This document shows positions 35,570-44,904 of a stretch of DNA of 64,000 nt, piece after piece. A program made the position numbers and the translations under genes. Within the stretch, counting starts at the first letter, position 1; every line of letters begins with the position of its first letter. The notes beneath the pieces were generated by a model. It had not been told where the DNA came from. It was given only the letters and a program-made list of their open reading frames with translations, and did no database searches. The DNA comes from Saprospiraceae bacterium (GTDB taxonomy: Bacteria > Bacteroidota > Bacteroidia > Chitinophagales > Saprospiraceae). The DNA lies in assembly GCA_016714895.1 (NCBI GenBank), contig JADKBV010000001.1, positions 1,426,001-1,490,000 of the forward strand, read 5' to 3'.

Positions 35570-37458
35570 ATGTATTTTTATAAAAGTAAAATTTATATAC
35601 TAAAAAGACTTTTCTTCTTCATTTCGGTTTATTTCTTTTAAACACTTCTGTTGCGCAAGAGTGTAGCTGTAAAGTTTACGATGACCAATCGGCTCAGATC
35701 AGTGAAACCATTGCATCAGAAGATCAAAAAAAATTTGATATTCTTACAAAACCAATATTTAACGAAAGAAGCGACTTTTGTCAATTCATCTATGTATACA
35801 TCAAAACAAAATATAAAATAAAAAACCATCAGTTTGATAATTGGGAAGCTGATCTTCGCAGGATAGAGTCTTTAAGCAAAAAATTAAACTGTCCGAAAGT
35901 TGAAAATGACATGCTTGCCTTAAAAGCAGAATATTTTCAAGAGTCTGATCAAATCGAATCCGCTACAAAAACAGCCTATGACTTACTGCAAAAAGCTGAA
36001 AAGATCAACGACGCAGACAATGCCTGCAGCGCCATGTCCATTTTGTCGACGATATACTGGAGACAGGATGATGATATCAAAGCATTTTCTTTTGTTCCTA
36101 AAGTGATCAGATACGTCAGACAAGTGAAAAATGAAAAAGAATTGCCTGTTATCTATAACTGGCTGGCCCGCAGTTTTGAATCCATGTATGCGGCCAAAGA
36201 AAATAAGGATTATCTGGACAGTGTCGAAATATTTGCTGAAAAAGCATTGGTTACAGCCAGAAAATGGAACATGAATTTCCAGCTTAAAACTGCATTTCAA
36301 TCTAAAGAAGCTCTTGCATATCATCGGGGCGATTTCAAAAAAAGTCTTACTTACCACGACTCTATATTTTTATATATTCAAAAACTAAATGCTCCTGCAC
36401 AACTTCCTATGTATTTTCAGATGAGAGCTTATACATTGCAGGAATTGGGTATGAAATCTGAAGCAGCCAGACATCAGGATTCAGCCATTTTTTATGCCAG
36501 AAAATATGCCCAACCAAGTTATCTGGCCAATTATCTCAAAACCGGAATCGACATTTTTGAAGATGCCGGTATGACACAAAAAGCTTTACTTTCGCTGAAA
36601 GAATATGTCTTAATCAAAGACAGTGTCCAGACTACAAAACGAACAGAAATCATCAATGAACTGAAACAAAAATATGAAAAGGAAAAAGATTCCAAAAGAA
36701 TCCTTGAATTGTCCAATCAAAAATATGTGCTGTGGGGCGGAATCGGAATACTGACTTTATTATGTGGTCTGATATACTATATTTACAGAAACAGAATCAT
36801 GAAACGGGATCAGCTGATTCTTGAAACCGAACAGCGACTCAACCGCGCACGAATGAATCCTCATTTTTTCTTTAATGCATTGGCTTCCTTACAAAGTTTT
36901 GCCATAAATGAAACGGACTCGATGGCGATTGCCGAAAATTTATCCAAGTTTTCGCACATCATGCGGGAAACACTCGAAAATACTTACCGGGAATACAGTT
37001 CAATCCAACAGGAAATCGACTTCATGACGGAATATCTCGAACTTCAACAAATGCGTTTTCCGGGAAAATTTAATTTTGAAATCGTAAATTCAGTTGCGGA
37101 TTCTCAATTGTCGCTTATTCCTTCTATGATTGTTCAACCTTTTGTGGAAAACAGTGTGGAACATGGATTTGCTGATATAAACTACACAGGTTTTCTTCGT
37201 TTGGAATTTTCAAACCACGGTGGAAATACGCTTATCAACATAACCGATAATGGTCGTGGTTTCAATAATCAGTCGCCCAAATCAAAACCTTATATAAGCA
37301 GAGCCAGTCAGATTATAAAAGATCGCATATATTTGCTGAATCTTAAGTTAAAATCCAATGCTCAATTCAGCATACAAAATAACGAAAAAACGGGGCAAGG
37401 CGTCAATGTCCATATAACATTACCGGAATTGTATGATAAAGAAAATTTTAGTCATTGA
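35570..37458 (+). pseudogene. LytS/YpdA-type sensor histidine kinase with TPR region, frame broken near 35636-35639
   Basis: The frame from 35911 covers 515 residues: TPR-like helices, a membrane segment (YVLWGGIGILTLLCGLIYYI) and a His_kinase domain with NPHFFFNALASLQS (phospho-accepting H), N-box VQPFVENSVEHGF and G-box ITDNGRGFN. It has no start or signal peptide of its own, and the same frame is open back to about 35590. An ATG at 35570 starts MYFYKSKIYILKRLFFFISV, which shifts out of frame at a TTTT run (35636-35639). One extra T joins them into a 629-residue protein with a signal sequence. Its gene overlaps the LytTR regulator by 26 bases. Confidence 0.82.
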
Positions 37459-38194
37459 TAATGAAGCCCCGATCAGAAATGCCTTCGTAAAAATGTTGAG
37501 GCATTTTTGTGATGACAGTTATGAAATCAGTGAAGCTGATGGAGTTCGTACCGGTATTCAGGCGATGGCGTCAAACAAACCGCACATTCTGTTTCTTGAT
37601 ATAGAACTTGATGACGGAACGGGATTTGACTTTTTAAATGTCGTCGATTATCAGGGTGTTCAACTGATTTTTACCACAGCTCACAATCAATATGCCATAA
37701 GAGCTTTTGAATACAGTGCCATACAATATCTGCTCAAACCCATCAGCCCGTCAGCGCTACAAAAAACCATTGTGCAGGCAAGTTCCAAATTGAATGAAGT
37801 CGACATGGCAAATCAAATTCAACTGCTTTTTTCCACTCTTCAAAAACCATTGGACCAGGATCAGAAAATCGTGCTGAAAGATATCAATAACATTTATTTT
37901 GTAAAAATATCTGAAATTATATATTGTGAAGCATCCGGTCCCTACACTACATTTACCATCCATGAAAGAAACAAAATCATTACTTCCCGCAATCTGAAAG
38001 AATATGAAACCCTATTGGAACCTTATTCATTTGCAAGATGTCATCATGGTTTTTTGGTCAATCTGAGAAAGATAAAATTTATGGATAAAAACGACGGGAA
38101 TACTCTTGTGTTGGAGGGTGAAAACCGCATACCTCTTTCTACCCGAAAAAAAGATGAAATATTGATGCGGTTAAACAAACTGTTTTTAGGGTAA
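37433..38194 (+). CDS. LytTR-family response regulator
   Basis: The 253-residue protein has a CheY-like receiver (IDNEAPIRNAFVKML, D56 in HILFLDIELDDGTGF, the phosphorylation site). A C-terminal LytTR DNA-binding domain follows: YCEASGPYTTFTI, FARCHHGFLVNLRKI and GENRIPLSTRKKDEIL. It overlaps the kinase gene by 26 bases, so kinase and regulator form one LytS/LytR-type two-component system. Its targets are unknown. The adjacent 38369 T9SS gene is not overlapped and has its own promoter-like site. Confidence 0.92.
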   Translation: MIKKILVIDNEAPIRNAFVKMLRHFCDDSYEISEADGVRTGIQAMASNKPHILFLDIELDDGTGFDFLNVVDYQGVQLIFTTAHNQYAIRAFEYSAIQYLLKPISPSALQKTIVQASSKLNEVDMANQIQLLFSTLQKPLDQDQKIVLKDINNIYFVKISEIIYCEASGPYTTFTIHERNKIITSRNLKEYETLLEPYSFARCHHGFLVNLRKIKFMDKNDGNTLVLEGENRIPLSTRKKDEILMRLNKLFLG

Positions 38195-38308
38195 ATAAGA
38201 CAAAAAATTACGATCAGATACGTATTTCACAACCCATCCACCTACATTATTTACACCTTATTTATTGCCGCCTGTTAACCCTGGTGGCACACTTATTAAT
38301 TACCCCGT

Positions 38309-38337
38309 TTTGTCCTAAGTCATGCAGCCTACCTTTG
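38309..38337 (+). promoter_or_regulatory. Bacteroidota-type promoter of the T9SS fibronectin-repeat gene
   Basis: TTTG (38309-38312) and TACCTTTG (38330-38337) are separated by 17 bases, slightly short of 19-21 but within the range reported for Flavobacterium. It lies 31 bases upstream of the ATG at 38369. Confidence 0.5.
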
Positions 38338-38368
38338 TCACATTCAATAATGTACAAAAATATCATGT

Positions 38369-40501
38369 ATGAAAAATTTGATTTTAACATTTATCCTTTT
38401 ATGGTTGAGCCAGCAAATGGTGTTTGGTCAGTGTGGACCGGCAACCAACCTTTCACATCAGTTTAACAACGGAATAAACACATTTTCGTGGGATCAGGTC
38501 CCGGATGCCACCCAATATGAACTTTGGGTACAGGATTCAGGAGGCTACGGATGGGAGCTTCTTACAACAACCACTAATAATGTATTTTTGACTCCCGGCG
38601 GGGTTTTGAGTGGTTCTTACGAATTTTATATTTCTGTTACCTGTCAAAACGGAGATATACACGACTCTTCTGTATTTCCTTTTACCATTCCCTGCCCGGA
38701 GCCAACCAATCCTCTTACCACCAACATCAGCCAAACAGGGGCAACACTTCAATGGACAAATTTTTATCAAAATGATCCCATCTGGCCTATGGGTGTCATG
38801 CTTGCGTACCGACCTTTGGGATCGGGCAGCTGGATATCTCTCAATGTAAATCCGTATAGTTCATCTTACATCATGGCAAATCTCCAGCCAAACACAACCT
38901 ATGAATGGTGTATCAATCTGGATTGCCCATATTTTGACAGTGCACCGGTAATCTCTCAGTTTACCACATTGCAACCTGCTTGTCCCTCGCCTTTGGCTCC
39001 GACCTTGTTTGCTTTTACCAATAATTCATTGCAAGTTCAATGGTCGTCACCATGGACTGCTTCTTATTTATTGGAATACAAAAGTGTAAATGTATCAACC
39101 TGGACAAGTATTACGACCAATTCTAACACCATGCAAACCATATCAGGTCTGGATCCGGGAACCTCATACCATGTCAGAGTGGCCAGGGTTTGTGCTGCAA
39201 ATAATACAAGTTTGTATTCTCCTGTAAGCACTTTTACAACCAATTGTGTATCACTCAACAACAGTGCGGCCTATATCCGGTATTTTCAGTTAAATGGTTT
39301 TCTGTGGACATCCGGAGCAAATCCGAACGGATACTTTTATGGAAATTCTCTGATTCCCGTTGTCCTTGGCAATACTTATACGCTAAGGTTGGCCGGAGGC
39401 GGACAAATCAATTCCGGCAACAAATACAATGTCGCTGTCTATCTGGATGCCAATCAAAATTATGTGTACGAACCAAGTGAAAGAGTGTTTGGTGTGGGAT
39501 TTCTTTCCACTACCAATCTTAAAAATTTCACTTTCACCATACCTCCGACAGCCTTGACAGGAACAACCAGGTTGAGGGTGGTCATTTTAAAACAAAACCA
39601 GGGAAGTATCACCCCTTGCCCGCTATCAGGGTCATTGGGTGACGTGGAGGATTATACCCTTGTCGTTTCACCACCGGCATCCAATAAAAGTTATCAAATC
39701 ACTGAAGACAAGATTGGCCAAACGCAGGATACAGAATCTGCCATAGTATCAACATTTGAAGCCAAATGCAAAGAATCGGTTACAGTATACACTTCACCAT
39801 ACGACTGTACATACGACATAAAAATCAGCGATATTGATGATGGTTCTTATGGGTATGACAGTATATATCTGACAGGTTCAACCATAATCCGCCAACCCGG
39901 CATCCCCTTTTACGTCATCATGAAAGTTTCTAAAGATGATGATATAAAAAGATGTGTGTCAAAGCTCATGATGAGAGATACCACACCACCTGTTGCAATC
40001 AGTGTAGACAAAATGGTGGTTACTTTTCTGAATACAGATACCATTTATTTTAATAAGACAGGTATGGATCAGGGTTCCTATGATCAATGTACCGAACTTC
40101 AAACCAGTTTTGAACCTGCTTTTGCGAGACATTCTGACCCCTCTCCATTATTTGTACATATGATGGTAACGGACACATTCGGCAACAGAAGTTCTTCGCT
40201 GATTGAAATTGAAATAGTGGATAAATCATCCGGTTTTCCAGCTGATGCAGAAGAAACAAAGGAAGTTTCCGATATTCAGATTTCTCCCAATCCTGTAGCT
40301 GATTTTTGTACATTAAAAGGCCAAAATATCCATTCCGTACGAATCGTTGATGCTGTCGGAAAGGTGATATCCGAACAAAAAAATGAAGCAACCAATCCTG
40401 AAATATTACTCGATTTTAGCCGGGTGAATGCCGGAATGTATTTTGTGGAAGCTTATACAATTGCCGGAGAACGAAGGACTACAAAAGTCGTTAAACACTA
40501 A
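38369..40501 (+). CDS. Secreted fibronectin-III/GEVED protein with T9SS C-terminal sorting domain
   Basis: The 710-residue protein has a signal peptide (MKNLILTFILLWLSQQMVFGQ). Fibronectin type III units follow (WTSITTNSNTMQTISGLDPG, TSYHVRVARV), then a GEVED domain (VAVYLDANQNYVYEPSERVF, GDVEDYTLVV). The C-terminus has a T9SS sorting domain, ISPNPVADFCTLKG through TIAGERRTTKVVKH. It is secreted and probably surface-attached; the exact role is unknown. It is the first of a group of secreted-protein genes, with the promoter-like site just upstream. Confidence 0.85.
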   Translation: MKNLILTFILLWLSQQMVFGQCGPATNLSHQFNNGINTFSWDQVPDATQYELWVQDSGGYGWELLTTTTNNVFLTPGGVLSGSYEFYISVTCQNGDIHDSSVFPFTIPCPEPTNPLTTNISQTGATLQWTNFYQNDPIWPMGVMLAYRPLGSGSWISLNVNPYSSSYIMANLQPNTTYEWCINLDCPYFDSAPVISQFTTLQPACPSPLAPTLFAFTNNSLQVQWSSPWTASYLLEYKSVNVSTWTSITTNSNTMQTISGLDPGTSYHVRVARVCAANNTSLYSPVSTFTTNCVSLNNSAAYIRYFQLNGFLWTSGANPNGYFYGNSLIPVVLGNTYTLRLAGGGQINSGNKYNVAVYLDANQNYVYEPSERVFGVGFLSTTNLKNFTFTIPPTALTGTTRLRVVILKQNQGSITPCPLSGSLGDVEDYTLVVSPPASNKSYQITEDKIGQTQDTESAIVSTFEAKCKESVTVYTSPYDCTYDIKISDIDDGSYGYDSIYLTGSTIIRQPGIPFYVIMKVSKDDDIKRCVSKLMMRDTTPPVAISVDKMVVTFLNTDTIYFNKTGMDQGSYDQCTELQTSFEPAFARHSDPSPLFVHMMVTDTFGNRSSSLIEIEIVDKSSGFPADAEETKEVSDIQISPNPVADFCTLKGQNIHSVRIVDAVGKVISEQKNEATNPEILLDFSRVNAGMYFVEAYTIAGERRTTKVVKH

Positions 40502-40556
40502 TTTTTTATATTCTTACTAAAATATTTTGATAACAATTCATCTTAAAAAAACAGAC

Positions 40557-41041
40557 ATGACAACAAGAATTATTTTCCTTTTATCCATGATTTTTATTTT
40601 TACCGCTTGTAATAACGATGATGATTCATCAGGTGGATCAGATTCAGGATCTTTTTTTCAATGTAAAATCGACGGACAGGATTACAAGATTACCGGAGAG
40701 ACAGGCGCTTATGCTAAAAAGACCGGAGCAGATTTATTTGTTATATATGGCAGCGAAGATGCTACGAAACAAGGTTTCAGAAATGTGTATATCAGCCTGA
40801 CAGCAGAACCAACCACCGGAACGTATGAAATCACCAATAACGATGTAGGTTCGGGATCATTCCTGCAGCCTTCCACGGCGGTATTGTACAATTCTGCTTT
40901 TCCGGGTGGATCCGGAAAATTGGTGGTGACCGAAAAAACGTTAACAATATCAAAGGTACCTTTGAATACGTAGCACCTGAAGCCAGCGGGGCAACTAAAA
41001 AAGTAATTACCGGGGGCAGTTTTGATGTTAAAATCAAATAA
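40557..41041 (+). pseudogene. Small lipoprotein, frame broken at 40933-40938
   Basis: ATG at 40557 (MTTRIIFLLSMIFIFTAC) gives a signal peptide with lipobox FTAC and an Asp/Ser-rich spacer. The mature domain starts FFQCKIDGQDYKITGETGAY and resembles small lipoproteins of the DUF6252 type (weak). In the first frame it ends at 40973 with residues unlike the rest. One extra A in the A6 run at 40933-40938 gives VVTEKNVNNIKGTFEYVAPE and a natural end at 41041 (ATKKVITGGSFDVKIK), about 161 residues. As written the last third is lost. Confidence 0.75.
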
Positions 41042-41150
41042 AGGTTGAAGACACAAAAAGTCAACCTGTAAATCTTTACGGAAACCTTCATCATGCCCAC
41101 ATAACAAGGCTCAGAACATTTTTTTTCTATTAATTAAATTGTTGACCCTA

Positions 41151-41191
41151 AACTGTCCGTTAGTTGTAAAAACCAACGGACAGTTTTTGTT
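41151..41191 (+). terminator. Rho-independent terminator
   Basis: AACTGTCCGTT and AACGGACAGTT form an 11-bp stem with a 13-base loop, followed by TTTTTGTTTTG. It lies about 110 bases after the lipoprotein gene that ends at 41041. Confidence 0.8.
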
Positions 41192-41392
41192 TTGTGCTGG
41201 AACTTTTGAATAAGGTCTATGTCCAATATTCTTAAATTGATGGTGAGAACTTTAACCATTGTAATTTGAAATCAGAATTTTATAAAAAACTTATCATAGG
41301 TAGGTTCTGATCTTATACATTTGATCAAATTACAGCCGCTTAAAATTTTCAAAAGAACACTTTAATCTATTGACCACAAACAAAAATCATCT

Positions 41393-42496
41393 TTATTTGG
41401 TCCATGGTTCTTTTTCTTTTGCGTCTACAAATTTTTGTCCGTCGAAAATACACATTCCCTGCCAGGTACCGAACCAATATTGTCCTTTGTTGTCCTCCAG
41501 AATACTCTGAACCACGTTTGTCGTCAGACCATCGGCAGAAGTGAATTGGGTGAAATGGGTCCCGTCATAACGGTATACACCATAACCTTCTGCTGTAAAC
41601 CAAATATGGCCCCGGCTGTCTTCATACAAATTGTACGCTTCCTCCCCTTTTATGATTCCGTCTCTGGTAAAATGGGTAAATTTTTTACCGTCATACCTGC
41701 TTACGCCGCCGTAAAATGATCCTATCCAGATATTACCTTTTGTATCTTCGAGGATGTCTGCCACATGGTTGTCGCTGAGTCCGTTTTTGGTCGTCAGATG
41801 TGTAAATTCGCCGTTTTTATAGGTAAATATTCCGTTTCCATCAGTGGCAAACCACATCGTTCCTTTTTGGTCTTCGATGATCTTAAAAACCAATTGAGCC
41901 GCAAGCATAGGATTTTGATTTTCAACTTTTGTGTCCGGCAATGGAAAGGGAGTAAACTTTTTACCATCAAAAAGTCGCAAGCCACTCATCGAGCCCACCC
42001 ACAAACGCCCGATTTTGTCAAAGGTCAGACCCCAGATCTCCTCATCAACACTTTGTAATCCTTCGTTATTAGCATATGAAAAAAACTTTTGACCATCGTA
42101 ATGCAAAAGGCCCTCTGACGTAGCAAACCATATATGTCCAATCTGATCTTCCACGATTTCCAATACTCTGAAGTTTGGATGAATGCCTTCGATGTTCATG
42201 GTTTCCAGATGTTTTCCGTCATATCGGATGATTCCGTCGCCGTTTGTCCCAAACCAATAATTTCCTTTTTTGTCCTGAAACATCGTTCTGACAAACTCAC
42301 GGACCTTACCATTCAAATTGCTATGAATCTGTGGAAAAGTTGTAGGTTTTTTTACGAAGGGTGCCGGATAGATTTGTTCGGTATTTTGAACCGGCTTGTC
42401 TCTTCCTTGCCCATTACAGGAAAAAAAAGAAAAGGTCAGAAGAAAAAAAAATACATTTTTGATGGTAACCCTTTTAATATTTTGAAAACACAACAT
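41393..42496 (-). CDS. Lipoprotein with two-component-regulator propeller repeats
   Basis: ATG at 42496 (MLCFQNIKRVTIKNVFFFLL) gives a signal peptide with lipobox SFFSC. The rest is seven to eight blades of the two-component-regulator propeller (RTMFQDKKGNYWFGTNGDGI, EDTKGNIWIGSFYGGVSRYD, EDNKGQYWFGTWQGMCIFDG). Such propellers usually form the sensor part of hybrid kinases; here the propeller stands alone as an anchored periplasmic protein with no membrane helix or kinase. Its role may be ligand sensing or protein contact. Confidence 0.8.
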   Translation of the reverse strand: MLCFQNIKRVTIKNVFFFLLTFSFFSCNGQGRDKPVQNTEQIYPAPFVKKPTTFPQIHSNLNGKVREFVRTMFQDKKGNYWFGTNGDGIIRYDGKHLETMNIEGIHPNFRVLEIVEDQIGHIWFATSEGLLHYDGQKFFSYANNEGLQSVDEEIWGLTFDKIGRLWVGSMSGLRLFDGKKFTPFPLPDTKVENQNPMLAAQLVFKIIEDQKGTMWFATDGNGIFTYKNGEFTHLTTKNGLSDNHVADILEDTKGNIWIGSFYGGVSRYDGKKFTHFTRDGIIKGEEAYNLYEDSRGHIWFTAEGYGVYRYDGTHFTQFTSADGLTTNVVQSILEDNKGQYWFGTWQGMCIFDGQKFVDAKEKEPWTK

Positions 42497-42856
42497 AAGA
42501 TTGGATGATTTGGTCAATTATATAGTGGAAAGGTTAAAGATAATCCATATTATTTCATTCCTGTGATATTTTAAGTACCCTGAGTTCTTTTTAAAACTTT
42601 TTTTATTTGATACATGGTAGCTTTATGGGGTCTTCCTGTCATTTTTGGAGATTTTTGTTAATACCCTTACTTACTAAATCCATAAAAAACGTTCCTTTTG
42701 GTCCTTTAAACAATTTATTTTTGTTAGAAATAAAAACAGTTTCTTAACTTGCGTAAGTCCATAAATCGATTAGTTCAATTAACCCCCACTGCAAAAAATA
42801 TCAACCTTCAATATAAAATCTTTTATAACTTTGTGATGAGTTAATTCAAAGATAAA
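42497..42856. other. Intergenic between divergent genes
   Basis: The 360 bases contain a TAACTTTG -7 element (42826-42833), without a clear -33 match, ahead of the beta-helix gene at 42857. Otherwise they are A/T-rich without hairpins or repeats I can support. A short match GTCCATAAATCG to part of the palindrome at 15779-15812 lies near 42757 and may be chance. Confidence 0.4.
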
Positions 42857-44803
42857 ATGATAAATTCGTCCTCCACCATAAGATTTTGTGTTTTCCAATA
42901 CTTAGTGTATTGCGTTATTCCATTTGGTTTTTTACAAAGTCAGGTCTTGCCTGAAAAACCTCAGGAATGGATAGAAACCTGTGTACCGGAGACGGACAAA
43001 ACGATCACGGTCTGCAGCTCCGGTTGTACGTTTTTAAATTCCCAACTCCAACAGGCGATTCAATCGGCTACACCGGGTACGACTATATTGCTGGAGCAAG
43101 GGGTCAGCTACACCGGACCTTATGATTTGTCGAAAAAAACCGGTGAAGGATGGATTGTTTTTCGAACTGCTGTGGACGATGACGAGCTTCCTTCCACCAA
43201 TGAACGTATCACACCGGAGTATGCTCCTGTTTTGGCAAAAATTTTGGCAAAACCGGGTTTGAGTGCGATAAAAACAAAACCGGGGGCTCACCATTATTAT
43301 TTTTTAGGGATAGAAATTGCGGCAACCGATTTTTCATGGAATGTTGTGGAAATAGGAAGTGGCGAAAAAAACATCGACGATCTCCCTCACGATATAACCT
43401 TCGATCGGGTGTACCTCCACGGACATAAAACCCTGGGAAGCCGCAGGGGAATTGCCATGAATGGACGCCGTATTGCCGTAGTAAATTCCTGGCTTTCTGA
43501 TTTTAAAGAAGTGGGTTTTGACAGTCAGGCCATCTGCGCATGGAACGGTAAAACCTTTAAAGTAGTCAACAACTATCTAGAAGGTGCCGGTGAAAATGTG
43601 ATGTTTGGAGGTGCAAAACCGGCTATTACAGATTTACTTTGTTCTGATATTGAGGTGCGTCAAAACCATTTTTTTAAACCATTGTCCTGGCGTGTGGGCG
43701 ACCCGACTTATGAGGGAACCCATTGGTCTGTTAAAAATTTATTTGAATTAAAAAATGCTGACCGGGTTTGGATACAAGGCAACATCTTTGAAAACAATTG
43801 GTCTGACGCACAAAATGGATTTGCTATTTTATTTACGCCGCGGACAGAAGCGGGCAGTTGTCCGTGGATAACGGTACAAAATGTCACTTTTGAGGAAAAT
43901 ATCGTTCGTCATACTGGAAGTGGCTTTAATATTTCCGGAAGGGACAATAATTATTCAACCATTCACACCAATCATATTTTGTTGCGCAACAACCTGATCG
44001 AGGATTTGAATGGAAATACCTGGGGAGGCGATGGTCGATCGTTGCAGGTGCTCAACGGCGTACATCATTTGACTGTTGAACATAACACCTTTATCAACCC
44101 ATTGGGTGGAACATTTGTCAATGCAGACGGGCCCAACTTTCCTAATGAAAACTTTATCTACCTCAATAATATCACGTCAAACGGAGTCTACGGACTACAC
44201 GGAAGCGGCAAAGGTATCGGCAATCCTGCACTTAATTTTTATTTCCCGGGAGCCCAATTTCATCATAACGTGCTCACAGATGGTAAAGCATCAAACGGAG
44301 GCACAGCTTCTAACTATCCGGCAGAAAATTATTTTCCCGGTCCGATGGAAAATATTGGATTTCAGGCCTTTAACTTAGGTATCGGAGGAGATTACCGTTT
44401 AAAACCGGGAAGTGTTTTTAGTAGTGCTGGATCAGACGGTTTGGACATTGGTGCGGATGTGGAAGATTTGTTACTTGCCACTACGGGAGTGTTGTCGGGA
44501 ATCAATGAGGTGTGTGAAACACAAACAACACAAACAGATCAGGATTTGGGTCAAACCAATATTTGGGACATGTTACCAAGACCCAATCCCGGATTAAATT
44601 CCGTATTTATACCGTTTTTCCGGACAAAACAAACATCGGTAATGATGATGAATATGGAAGGACATATTTTGGATACGGTCAAAAAAAGCCAACAAAAAGA
44701 CGGGTGGGAAATGGATACCTCTTCTCTGCGAAAAGGAATGTATATCATTCAAGTGGATTCGGAAGGTACAGTTTCCCGATTTAAGTGGATAAAAATGCAT
44801 TAA
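42857..44803 (+). CDS. Secreted parallel beta-helix protein with T9SS sorting domain
   Basis: The 648-residue protein has a signal peptide (MINSSSTIRFCVFQYLVYC). A right-handed parallel beta-helix follows, as in pectate lyase-like folds: LLEQGVSYTGPYDLSKKTGE, VNNYLEGAGENVMFGG and ITVQNVTFEENIVRHTGSGF. The T9SS C-terminal domain is at the end (MLPRPNPGLNSVFIPF through FKWIKMH). Whether it cuts a polysaccharide or only binds one cannot be told; the catalytic residues of a specific lyase family are not evident to me. It is secreted. Confidence 0.8.
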   Translation: MINSSSTIRFCVFQYLVYCVIPFGFLQSQVLPEKPQEWIETCVPETDKTITVCSSGCTFLNSQLQQAIQSATPGTTILLEQGVSYTGPYDLSKKTGEGWIVFRTAVDDDELPSTNERITPEYAPVLAKILAKPGLSAIKTKPGAHHYYFLGIEIAATDFSWNVVEIGSGEKNIDDLPHDITFDRVYLHGHKTLGSRRGIAMNGRRIAVVNSWLSDFKEVGFDSQAICAWNGKTFKVVNNYLEGAGENVMFGGAKPAITDLLCSDIEVRQNHFFKPLSWRVGDPTYEGTHWSVKNLFELKNADRVWIQGNIFENNWSDAQNGFAILFTPRTEAGSCPWITVQNVTFEENIVRHTGSGFNISGRDNNYSTIHTNHILLRNNLIEDLNGNTWGGDGRSLQVLNGVHHLTVEHNTFINPLGGTFVNADGPNFPNENFIYLNNITSNGVYGLHGSGKGIGNPALNFYFPGAQFHHNVLTDGKASNGGTASNYPAENYFPGPMENIGFQAFNLGIGGDYRLKPGSVFSSAGSDGLDIGADVEDLLLATTGVLSGINEVCETQTTQTDQDLGQTNIWDMLPRPNPGLNSVFIPFFRTKQTSVMMMNMEGHILDTVKKSQQKDGWEMDTSSLRKGMYIIQVDSEGTVSRFKWIKMH

Positions 44804-44904
44804 ATTTGATGAAGAAATTCCGGTTGACAGCAATATTTGGAAGATACGTATGATCAAAAACCATTTAAAGGTTGTCTGTTGTTTCAAATTATCTTCCGCT
44901 TATC

